A program made the translations under genes and the position numbers. The notes under the pieces are model-generated. The model saw only the letters and a program-made list of their open reading frames with translations, had not been told where the DNA came from and ran no database searches. A stretch of DNA of 64,000 nucleotides from positions 755,713-819,712 of the forward strand of contig NW_009799179.1 of NCBI RefSeq assembly GCF_000213175.1. Direction: 5' to 3'. Source of the stretch: Neurospora tetrasperma FGSC 2508. Its lineage: Eukaryota > Ascomycota > Sordariomycetes > Sordariales > Sordariaceae. The stretch's first letter is position 1; the number at the start of each line of letters is the position of its first letter. Shown here one piece after another: positions 22,395 to 32,826 of this stretch.

Positions 22395-23130
22395 GATGGG
22401 GATTGAGAGAGTGTCGGAGAGTAGGGGAAGAAATGTCATGGGTATCATTTGACTTGTTAACTGGAGGACTCAGCTTGCTCAAGTAAGGAGAATGCGGTGG
22501 CGATGATGTTAGAAACATGGCAGAGGAGATTAACTGGAGGTGGGTAGGCATCCAGATCCACTAACCCTCAAGGCATTGTTCATGAATAAAACACTGCTTC
22601 TTTAGCAGGCGGCCTGACAAAAGAATCCACTGCATCTTGGCCGTCAGTGAATCCGCCAGCTCAGGTCTCACCGTATGGCACTTGATACTTCTGCAATCAA
22701 CCCATCAAGGCAGCACGAATCATGCCCACACACTCCTAGAGGTCACATTTATCACGATTAACTTCAGGGACAAAGGATAGATCGTCAAGGTCTTAACTAT
22801 CACCCATTATGGACTAGCTCTCAGGACTCCAAGCATCCATGATACCAATGGAGATCCAATACCTCGCCCCTAAATCCGATAACCTTGCACGATATCGCCA
22901 TGGTCCAAAGGGTATCCTTCCAATATAGCCTCCCTTCAACACCTAGACGCCGTTGCAAAAGACCCATCAACCTGCTGCTAGTCGGAGAAATACCTGACGA
23001 ACCACAAGAATCACCACGAACTTGTGGGAGCCCAATCCGGAAACAAACCTCAAACGCCTCCGTCAGATTGTGCTCTGTCTTGTGCTGCCATCACCAGTCA
23101 TTGGCAACAGGCACAGAGGTATTGCCGGCA
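22395..23130. other. intergenic region between convergent genes
   Basis: About 0.74 kb between the ends of the F-box-like gene (+) and the helicase (-). It should contain both 3'UTRs. No gene or repeat recognised. Confidence 0.55.
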
Positions 23131-25040
23131 TTAGTTACCAGCACCCCAACCATCGCCGCCGGCATTGTCGCCCGCATCATCGGCGTCACCACCACCACCC
23201 CAGCCGTCACCAGCATCGTCACCATTAGCATCATCGCCGCCGCCAACCTCCTCCTCAAAGTCGGAATCGGCCTCGAAGTGAAGATTCTCTGTGTCCTCGG
23301 GAATGTACTGCTGGAGGAAGTCCGGAATTTCCTGGCCGGTCTCGAGGAGGGTGCGAGTGAGAACAGAAGCGATATCCTCGTCACGCTCAGTGTAGAAGGA
23401 AGTGGCAAGACCTCTATGGCCGATACGACCGGTACGACCAATGCGGTGAACATACTCCTCAATACCACCATACATGGTGGAGGGGAGGTCGAAGTTAATG
23501 ACATGCAGAACGTTGCGCACATCGATACCGCGAGCAGTGACGGCGGTAGTGATCAGCACAGGTGATCTTCCGGCACGGAAGGCGCGCATGGCAGCCTCGC
23601 GCTCCCTCTGAGTTCTGTCGCTGTGCATACTGACACAGGGGACTCCCTTGTTGAACAGAAAGTCATCGAGTTCGTCAGCAGCGCGCTTGTTATTGACAAA
23701 GATAATGGTGCGACCGGGAGGCACCGTGTTGAGCAGATCAAGACAGGCCTGCTTCTTCAAATAGGGTTCGACCCAAATGACATCCTGCTTGATGTTGGAG
23801 TGGGTGCTTCCAGCGCGTCCAACGCGAAGGCGCACATGATTGTCGGCCAAGTGGGTCGTGGCAAGGTCACGAGCAGCCTTAGGGAAAGTGGCCGAGAAGA
23901 GCATATACTTGATATTACCCTCTTCCTGGTCTGTGGAGGGAAAAAGTATTAGCCTGAGCTCACCAAACAGTTTGGGGAAGCAGGAAGATGCTGTGCAGAG
24001 TTAACTTACCACCACCAGAGAGAATCTGGTCGAGCTCGTCCTTCCAGTCGTCATGAAGCATCTCATCTGCCTCGTCAATCACCATGTAGCGGACACGGCG
24101 CAACGACAGGATGTCCGGGCGATCCATAAAGTCGATAAGACGACCAGGAGATGCGACGAGAATGTCGCAGCCTTTCGCAATCTGCTCCATCTGCTCCCTC
24201 ATTGGGCCGCCGCCGTAGATGACGCAAGGGCGCAGCATGGAGCGATAGCAGAACTTTCTGGCCTCGTTGAAGATCTGAACCGCCAGCTCACGGCTGGGGC
24301 AGACGACGACAACCAAAGGCTCAGCTCTGCAGGGCTGGTCGATTCCGGACTGATAGGTGACAGGGTTGGGACGAGGGGCCGCCAACTTCTTTGCCTTGCC
24401 CATCAGCTTGTTGATGATGGGGATCATATAAGCCGCTGTCTTGCCAGAACCTAGAGATTTGTCAGTGTCAAGGATGCTCATCACAGGGGCATCTGAAGAT
24501 GAACTCACCAGTCTGCGCAATGGCAATGACATCATGGCCCTGGCTAATCGCGGGGACACAGTAACGTTGGATAGGGGTCGGCAGATCATAGCCCGCAAGC
24601 TCGACGTTGCGGAGCATGGCCGGGTGCAGGCCAGCAGCTCTGAAAGAGTCGATAGGCTCGACTCGAGTAGGTCCCTCTTGGACCAGCTGGAGCTCAGCGA
24701 TGGCGGAGAAGTCGATTCCCCTGCGGCCGCGCTCCTCGACGGGGCCAAAGAGTTGGACCTCCAACTCCGGGAGCTCAGGGCCAATGTCACCCTCTTCGCC
24801 ATCCCACTCATAAATGCGGGCCTGGCCATCCCACTCGGTCTCCCGATTGGCAAACTCGTCGTAGTGGTAGGGCGTCGCCTCAACCCAACCCTCGAGCTTG
24901 GGAGGGACGGCCTGCTCGACGGGAGCAGGGCCGCTGTGGCCGTTAGTATCGGAGAGAGCCGACTTAAGATCCGCAGTGCCCCAAGGACCGGCCTCAGCCT
25001 CGGTGACAGCGGGGGCAGCACCCCAACCGTGGTCAGCCAT
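23131..25040 (-). CDS. DEAD-box ATP-dependent RNA helicase, DED1/DDX3-like
   Basis: Three coding exons: 24509-25040, 24010-24450 and 23131-23930, giving 590 residues; introns are 58 and 79 nt. All core helicase motifs are present: Q-motif region YDLPTPIQRYCVPAI, motif I AQTGSGKT (about 174-181), PSREL, GG, SPGRLIDF, motif II DEAD (303-306), SAT (337-339), ARGID (457-461) and HRIGRTGR (486-493). DNHVRLRVGRAGSTHSNIKQ and the F-x-x-AGL start of the Q-motif region resemble DED1/DDX3/Vasa helicases, which remodel mRNA during translation initiation. The N-terminal domain differs from the usual DED1 N-terminus (MADHGWG..., Trp- and acidic-rich), and the tail is Gly/Asp-rich with GWGGGG and GWGAGN. 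It may be a second DED1-type paralogue. Its 5'UTR carries an intron. Confidence 0.9.
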
Positions 25041-25053
25041 GACGCGAGAGTGG

Positions 25054-25269
25054 CTGTAAGCGATGGATGAGTTAGAGAGGCGACCAGCTAAATGTTAAGC
25101 GATAGTGAAATGAAGTCTTGAAAGGAATCAAGTGCTTCCGTGGGCTCAGGTGGAACTGAGAGACGGCGAGGTGACGCGACCCATGGAGGTACGGCGCGTT
25201 CAAAGTGAAGATGATGTCGCCGAAGAGGAGAGATGACGAGATAGAGACAAAGAAAGAGGAGAGACTTAC
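25054..25269 (-). other. probable 5'UTR intron of the helicase gene
   Basis: On the minus strand a canonical GTAAGT donor ends at 25269 and a TTACAG acceptor lies at 25054-25059, 13 nt upstream of the ATG at 25040. A CTAAC branch-type sequence sits about 15-20 nt before the acceptor. The 216-nt size fits other introns in this window. Expression evidence is not available here. Confidence 0.6.
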
Positions 25270-27458
25270 TTGTTACGAGACGACGGAAGCTATTCGCGGC
25301 GAGAGCAAGATACGGCGCGCAGCACGTCGACGTGTTGACGAGTCCTGCGGGTGGGTGTGGTGGGTGAGAGGGAGAGGAAGAAGTGGGAGAGGAGAAGAAG
25401 AGAAGGGTCGAAATGTTCTGACTTAAATATCAGAGAACGCACAAACCACCCAAGCTTTGTGTGCGAGACGGGGAGTATTTGTTACGTCAACAAGGCAACT
25501 GAACTTTAAGTTTCAAACGGAGGAAGGAGCAGCTGCGGAGAGGGTAGCGGGGCAGAGGCAACTCCAGCCCTGTGAAGGGGATGTATGAAGAGGGAAGGTA
25601 TGGCCGGGAGGACTTCTTGCCTGGCAGCTGAGGCGGTGTCGGGTACGAGCTGTTGGGGATGGAACAAAGTGGAAGCGTGACGGCAGATTGAAAGTTGAGT
25701 CAACGGGTAGCAGCTGCCTGCCACCGGCATGACGAGTTTAGGCGGTGGTCTTTCAGTCACGAAAAGGGTTCTGATGATGGGGCCATGTGTGGCGCGGTCA
25801 AAGGGAAGTGACGAGACGGAGCTACTGGGTACCTCTACGCTGGGCTGGAATCAAACGATCAACGTACCGGAGGCCATTTGGGTCAGTAACGACAATGGGG
25901 ACTGCAGTGTTTGTGGAATTGGATTCTTTTTGTTTACAAGTATTCGGTCTTGACATATGGATTATTCCCTTGAATAATACAAAGATCAACTGGAGGACTT
26001 ATCTGGACTTACTCCTGCATACACTCGCCTTTCTTTCGTCTTCTGGCTGTCGGGACTCCAGAGCATCTGCCACCAGCTACAGTATTACTTAGAGGTATTG
26101 AACCGCCTCCTCCATGTACCTAGTATTGTCAGCCACACCACCACTTGATCTGATTACGAGCTTGGCGAGGCGGACAGACTCGCTCGCGTTGCCACTCGAT
26201 CTTCCAACAACTGCCCAGTGGGCCCATCTGCCAAAGGCCGACACAAAGGCGGTATCCAGCTGGAATGGACGACCGTGCTGCTATCAGCAGGATAACCACT
26301 CAATAAAGTCTGCCTTTAATGCGGTTGGGAGATATGGACCAAAGCACAGAGTCAGGACCACGAGGCAGTCAAACACACCTTGATAATGTACCAAGGAAGG
26401 CAGGGAACCCTTTGACTAGTCATGCATCTTGTAACAAAGGACTACCTATTCAGAGTGTAGAGGCTGTTTTGGAATTCTAGATGTACGCTTTTTCGTAGCA
26501 TCGGAGTGTCCCATCTGTCCCTTTCTCTCCGTCATGATTCGATGCCTCTGCCGCTTTGGCTACGATAACGCGACCTGGTTCCCAGTTCTATGCGGACAGC
26601 GATCAACAACCATAAGACTCTTCCACAGACGGTCATACAAAAGGGGACCACGACTTCGTAACAGATAAAGACGGTGCAGCAAACGAGGCCTCGGAATACT
26701 ACACGGGAAGGGGTCAGCCAGCGGGATCTAGACAAAAGAATATCAGTGAGTAAGCAAAGTAGCCATCACTAACGCCCTCGAAACCTGTGACGCCAGTTAA
26801 CTGCATGCTCAACGGGTAGCGCATTGAAGAAAACCAATCTCAGCATAACTTGTTGGTGGTCCGAATAAATGGTCGCGATGAACGGACAACCCAGAGAACG
26901 AAAAGAACAAAACTGGACGACACGAACGGGCGAGCAGGCGAACAGACGAGCGCACCGGACAGGACGAATACTTTTCGTCTACATTTCAAAGTCGAACCAG
27001 ATACCCCTTCTGTCTTACTCCCGAGTGACCAGGGAGCCAAAAAGACATCCGTTGGCACAGGAACAGGCACTGAAGGACGCTAGATTACACCTTTGCAATA
27101 GCAAGCTATTGTAGTAGAAGAAGAGCAAGCACACAAGAGACTAGATCGCTTGTACAAGTATGGAAGTTCGAGTTGACACTTTCATATGGCGGTAACATGG
27201 ACATAGATTGTACTACAAAAAGAACCGCAGTAGAGGAATGCAGAGCCACTCCAAAGTATCTACAAGATCACAGACACAAGGAAACGAACCCAAGAAACGA
27301 CGGAATGGCTACGCCAACAAAGAACAAGAGGGAATCATAAACCTATAAACCGAGAGAACCTGTAACGAAACAACAATGGACCCTATCCTTTCCCAGGATC
27401 ATTAGCTGAAGAAGACCGTCGTGAACCACACCCATACATGCCATGCCCCTACCATCAC
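25270..27458. other. intergenic region
   Basis: About 2.2 kb between the leader of the helicase (-) and the end of IPI1 (-). The helicase promoter should lie at 25270 and above, where AGAGG/GGAGA-rich sequence is seen. The remainder shows no coding character, RNA gene or obvious repeat. Confidence 0.55.
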
Positions 27459-28724
27459 TTAGGCCTTTACCTCCTCCACCTCCTCAATTTTTGGCTCCTC
27501 CACCACCTTCTTTCCCCCTTCCTCCGCCGTCCTCAATACCTTGTCCAGCACCGACGCAGCCCTACCAATCACACCGCCTTCCTGCTTCGCGCCCATTACG
27601 CCCGTCTTGATCGCAGCCCTCCACTTCCGCTCAAACACCTGCTGCCTCGAGATCCGATCCGGATACATCTCGCCATCCTCATCCCTCTGCGCGCCCCACA
27701 AATTCAAATAAGCAAACGGATTCGGCGTCGTCGGCATCCTGTAGATACTATCCCAATACCGCTGCTCATCATACGGCAACGGCGTCTCCGGTCTGAACCC
27801 AGCTTCCAAGAACTTGGCAAGGGTGGTGATCTGCTTCGCTTGGGCTTCGCCGTTCTTCTTGGAGACCTTGTTCAGACTGGTTTTGGTGGCTGACGTCCAG
27901 CCCTTGACCGACAAGGTGGATGCTACAGATGGGTTCCAACCCAACATGGACGAGAACGAATTCATTGTCTTGAGCCAGCCGCCCGGGCAGGAGACGGTTT
28001 CATCAGGACAGACTTCGATGAGCCAGTCGAGTACAGAAAGCGTGTCGGAGCGGATTTCGGTCGACAGGTGGGTCATGCCACCCCGGATGTACATGAGGAT
28101 CTTCTCGACATGGGGCGCGACGTCGGAGGGCGGGAGGGCGCGCAGGAGCTTGAGGAAGTTGGTGCGCACGTTGGCGACAGAATCGGTGATTAAGGGCAAT
28201 AGCTTGGTGAGCAGGTTGGGCACGCCGACCGGGTTGAAGATGGGCTTGGAAGAGAGGTCCTTGGTTAGTTGGACCAGGGCTTCTTGGCGAAGCTTGTCGG
28301 ATTTGGAGTTGATGGCTTGGTTGAGGTGTTGCTTGAAGAGGCCGACGAGGTCAACGCCATCGAGGGCGGCGAGGGTGTGTTGGTTCACGACGATGGCTGG
28401 GAGGGGAGGTGTTAGTGAGTGAGTTTGGCTTTCAAGAGGGATGAATATGAGTGAGTGAGAGACAAACATTTGGACTTGAAGCTCGTATCGGTAAAGTTGG
28501 CTGCTTTGGCTTTGGCCTTGCCGACCTTCAACTTGGCTTTCTGTCGTAGTTCATATGTGTTAGTGAAAGTCGCCGATAAGGGGGCATCACATCTGATAAA
28601 GCCAGGGGCCGCAACACCAGCAGCAGTTTCTCCCCCGAAGAAAGCTTATCGGGTGAATGAATAAAAAATGACATACGTTGAAGTCCTTCTTCTTCTCCTT
28701 CTTTTTCTTGTTGCTAGAACCCAT
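27459..28724 (-). CDS. IPI1: pre-rRNA processing protein of the Rix1 complex
   Basis: Three exons: 28677-28724, 28468-28540 and 27459-28396, giving 352 residues with consistent phases; introns are 136 and 71 nt, the second with a weaker GTTTGT donor. The short basic start (MGSSNKKKKEKKKDFN, then KAKLKVGKAKAKAANFTDTS) followed by the HEAT-like helices LAALDGVDLVGLFKQHLNQ, KLRQEALVQLTKDL and VANVRTNFLKLLRAL is characteristic of fungal Ipi1 (human TEX10 relative). Ipi1 works with Rix1 and Ipi3 in the nucleus on pre-60S particles, in ITS2 processing and Rea1 recruitment (family knowledge). The first 16-residue exon is recovered only by splicing. It is divergent from the dynein light chain gene with 449 nt between start codons. 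Confidence 0.9.
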
Positions 28725-29173
28725 CTTGGCGGTGTTTGATAGATAACGGTCTGAGCAGCAGTTAGACGTACAGTCTCTTCTTATCAACAATTGATATGGC
28801 AGCACTCACCTTGGCCCTTTGTAAGTGTATCTTTGGTGAAGCGCGGAGTGAAGGAACGAGGTGAGTTTGGAAAATTTAGCGGTGTAACGCGGCAAAACCC
28901 CCAGACTGCCAAGACTTTTGACAGCTGTCGGCCAGGGGTAACAGCATGGGTACCTTGCTGGACAGCAAGTGGCCGCTCGCTGTTGCTGTTCGTTCGTTCG
29001 TCGCTTCTGGAGCTCACCGAACGAGCAAGGGAGCTCTCTCACGGCTCATCGATTCCTACTTAGCTCATTGAAGCTCTTTCACATTCTCCTAGACAGAAAT
29101 CAACCATTTGAATTGGCGCGAGCCGAACACATCAGTTAAACACTTAATTCTCCAATTCACAGATCAATTCCCA
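28725..29173. other. short divergent promoter region (IPI1 / roadblock)
   Basis: Only 449 nt separate the two divergent ATGs, so the promoters are close or shared. No clear TATA box is seen. Confidence 0.6.
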
Positions 29174-30057
29174 ATGTCAGACCCAACAGTCAGTTTCCCC
29201 CACTCCCCCTCACCCTTCTTAAACACACTCACTAACATTTCCCCAGTCACCCTCTGCCTCCGCCCACCTCGAAGAGACCCTAGGCCGTCTCTCCAAAAAG
29301 CCCGGCGTAAAGGGTGCCATCGTCCTTGACCGCGCTTCCGGCGCCATCCTCAAAACCAGCGGTCAAATCTCTTCAATCCGAAAAGCCAAGTCCCAACCAC
29401 AGCAACCAGAACAGTCCGAGCAGCAATTGCTTACAGACCAGCAAGGCCCACTGTCACCTTCATTTCCTCCTGGCACCGCTACTGATACGACTACTACCGA
29501 TCCGGCTCCGGCTCCCGGCACGGCGGTGACTACGACAGGGGAGGAGGCAGTTGCTGCACCGGCAACAGTATCTACGGGGACGGGCACGGATGGGGAGGTA
29601 CCGGGGGCTGGGGCAGGTGCGGCGGGCACGGGCGCGGGGAACTCAAGCAGCGGCAGCAGCGGCAGTGCAGTGAGCGCCTATGATCAGAACGTGGTAGAGC
29701 TCGCGGCGATGGTGTGGAGTTTTGTGTCGAATGCGGGCGAGTTTGTGCAAGAATTGGATGAGGAGGTGAGTTCTCGCAGGGCCTTTTCTTTTCCCCCCTT
29801 GTTTCCCTTCCCCTTACCCACAGCCCCCTACTCGGAGCTTCTTGAACTCTCAGTGAGAAAAAAATATCGAAACTGGTTGTGCAACCTCAGGTTCACGAAA
29901 ATAAAAGGCTGAAACTAACGACAACGCATTGCGCTGCGCTGCACTGCAACAGGATGAACTCAAACTCCTAAGACTACGGACGAAAAAGCAGGAATTGGTA
30001 ATCGTGCCCGATGCGAAATACCTGCTAGTCGTTTTTCACGATACTCCTCCAGCATGA
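29174..30057 (+). CDS. dynein light chain, roadblock/LC7 type, with internal insert
   Basis: Three exons: 29174-29188 (only 15 nt, MSDPT), 29247-29765 and 29953-30057, giving 212 residues; all joins are phase 0, with introns of 58 and 187 nt and an AACTAAC branch in the second. The N-terminal part (HLEETLGRLSKKPGVKGAIV, then LDRASGAILKTSG) and the C-terminal part (NVVELAAMVWSFVSNAGEFV, then LKLLRLRTKKQELVIVPD and YLLVVFHDTP) match the roadblock/LC7 fold of dynein light chains end to end. The family is usually about 95-105 residues; here roughly 95 residues of Thr/Ala/Gly/Pro-rich low complexity split the fold after the second strand. It is expected in the cytoplasmic dynein motor on its intermediate chain (family knowledge). 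Small-GTPase-linked LC7 relatives are the alternative. Confidence 0.88.
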
Positions 30058-32826
30058 GGCACGGAACATATCGAGTGCTATTCAAAAAGGGACGGCGCAA
30101 CGCTGCAAGAGCTGAAGCTTGACATCGTCCCTGAGCTCAATCTGGTGATGATGAAGTTGGTGGTGGTGGTGGTAGTGGTAGCGGTGATGAGCCACGCCAA
30201 GGATAGGATTGGGATGGTAGGATGGATCAGTTCGATTTCATAAATCTGATACTTCGAACCTTGATGCGTTCCATCGAAAGGAAGGATACGTCGCTCCTCT
30301 TATGAAGCATGGCACGGCACGACCGGGCGACAGTTTCCCGATCGAGACGACATAAGGCAAATGTTACAGTTCCCATCCCTCCCTTTTTGACGGGAACGCG
30401 TGCTCGGATTGTTTCGACATGGGTAGTCACATGAATGGCATGGAGCATATAAGGCTCTGGTAGATCTGTTTCCTATAGCAGAGAGGACTGTTACCATTGG
30501 GTGCTCGTCAAGGTTGAAAAGAGAGAGAAGGGTGGGAGAGGAGGGCTGGATGATGATGATTGACGATTGGGCAAATGGATGGCGCGAATCCTGAACAAAC
30601 GAACTGGTTTTGACATGATTTGATACCCTCCGCCTTTCCCCCCTTTTCCGCCGATGAGATTACATTGTTCTTCAAAGGCGGCTGAGAAAGTTAGTTGAGT
30701 TGCACAACAACGACGAGCGGCGGCAAGTCGCAGTTTGATCATTTTCTGCGCAACAATTTACACGCCGAAACCGCTTTTAACACCCATCCGTTGACCTTAA
30801 TGATGAAATGCCCGTTCCACTCACCCCTTGGGTAGTGTTTTCAAATCGAGTCGCGCGCACAACACACATAAGATTGTCAAAGTCATTGTCCATGGCAAGC
30901 GCGGCAAAACGCCGTGATATATTGGCACAAAAAGGGCCTCCACTGTACTCAGCTGCACCACTGTGGTATTGGGCGATTGGTCCGGTGGGCATCTGTGTGT
31001 AGTGGGCACCTGTGTTTCAGAATGATCCTGGTAAGCCTTTTCGACGATGGAGGGTTTATTTCTCAACAAATTCGCCGTTTTCGGCATATGTAACCAAGCT
31101 CTAGCAAAGACTATCGTGAATACATACCTAGAGTATGTAGTAGTGTACATAGGTACCTACCGTTCAGCTAAAGGTATGGCAAGAAAAAGGAGGTCCTTGT
31201 CAGCCCGGGAGACTGCGGCGCCGATGTTTTATTGCTATGACTGCATTTGCGGAACAACCGTTAGAGGTGAGGTGCGCTGGAGACACACGTGTAGTCCGGG
31301 TTGTAGGCAAGTCCCCTGCTGCGAGCATGTTATTGCTGGACAAAAGCCCCTGGATCTCGCTTGGGATCGCCGACGACGACGACATCCCTTGCACGTATGA
31401 ATGGACGACCAAAGAACCTTCTCTTCCCCCCATCCCTCTCTGGGTTTCACTTGATCGATTCGGGCCTGACATTGAACGGGCCGTAGCCAAAACCGGTACA
31501 TCTGAGTTTGGGGTGCAGGAGTTCGAGGGTGCTCCCGTCTCTGAAGCAACCCTTTTTACCTAGTCGCTTGATGCGTGGATTGTTCTACACCCCAAACAGC
31601 GTGGAGTAGGTACCCTAGAGGGAAAACTTCCCGTCGGTTCGCCCACTTGTTCTAGGGCCGTTCGGGTTTCCCCCCCCCCCCAAATGCCCCATGCCCCATG
31701 CCCCCCATTCCAGTCACTGCGCCTCTCCGAACGGGCAGATCGAAGCGGGCGTAATCCCAAGTTCCAAGTTCAACCATGGCCGAACTCAATGAAAGCAATT
31801 TCAGATGGATAGAGGTTCACCTGTACCACGGTGATTTATTCCCAGGAGGCAAGATTACAGGCTACGAACTCCATGGATTCGAAACAAGCCAGCCGGGCAC
31901 ATCCGTATGGCTCTTGGCCTGTGACTGGCTGTGGAGGGCAGGTAATGGCTGGCGCAGCGTCTCCTTCCGGTCCAAGCACAGGTAGGTGACGGCAAAGTTG
32001 TGAGGCTCCCAGGGTGGTGGCAGACTGTGGTGCTGGTTTCTTCATATAATGACCTGTCCCTGTTAATGTTTACAATGGAAATGGGGTCCCTATTATTTCT
32101 CGTATCATTGGCTTGGTTGAGGGCTGTCAGTCCGGATTCCGGTTCCCCATCCATCCCTCCACCCTCAGGATTACAAGAGCTCTAACAGGAACCGGGAAGG
32201 ACTGGTGACTGACTGCCGTCACCGATAATATAACGGACGTACCTTGGATATCCTGAGACAACCATGAAGTTTGTGCCCGAGTTTAGTCTGGGTGTCCTTC
32301 TCAGTGCTCCTGTCCAGTCCTCAGTACATATTTCGTAGACCTAGTTCGTTAGACCAACTCGCTAGGACCAACGGATCATCGACGGCCTAGTCCATCTTTT
32401 TCCTTTTTTCACCTCTATAGGTTCCTGTCACAGTCCATTTTTTTTCGATTTTTTTTCTTTTGTTGCTGTGCTGTCTCTGCATGCTTTAACTGATCAGCGA
32501 AACCCACCAGGCATCTGATATTAACGAATAGTGTTGAGGCCCCTCGAGTCTCTAACAGCCGACGTCAAGGTGTTGGCCCCGCCGCGGCACTTCACACAGC
32601 AAAAGCCGGACCCGGCAAGTTTATAGCCGTATCACACTCCTCGGTGGACACCACAACGAAACCCGTTAGTGTAGAATACACACGCAACTGCCGTGGACCT
32701 CATCAAGAGGTGGACGCGCTGCTCCCAGTTCGGCTCGCATTCTTCCTCGTTCAATGAGAGCGCTGCGGCCGCAGATCGAGGCGGCGCATATCATCCCGCG
32801 TACGCCACTCCTCCCGTGCCGAAAAG
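30058..32826. other. intergenic region
   Basis: About 2.8 kb with no convincing gene. A run of twelve C lies at 31670-31681, followed by a CCATGCCC repeat; T-rich tracts lie near 32399-32460. A plus-strand frame near 31047-31400 is cysteine-rich (FYCYDCICG ... CSPGCRQVPCCEH) but has no recognised family and overlaps other equally open frames. The last few hundred bases should be the promoter and leader of the next gene. Confidence 0.5.

Noticed and set aside
23760-23775. GGGTTCGACCC resembling a tRNA T-arm
   Set aside because: It lies inside conserved helicase coding sequence and has no cloverleaf context.
31047-31400. Cysteine-rich small open frame (FYCYDCICG ... CCEH)
   Set aside because: Zinc-finger-like at first sight, but the spacing fits no family I know and several other frames over it are equally open.
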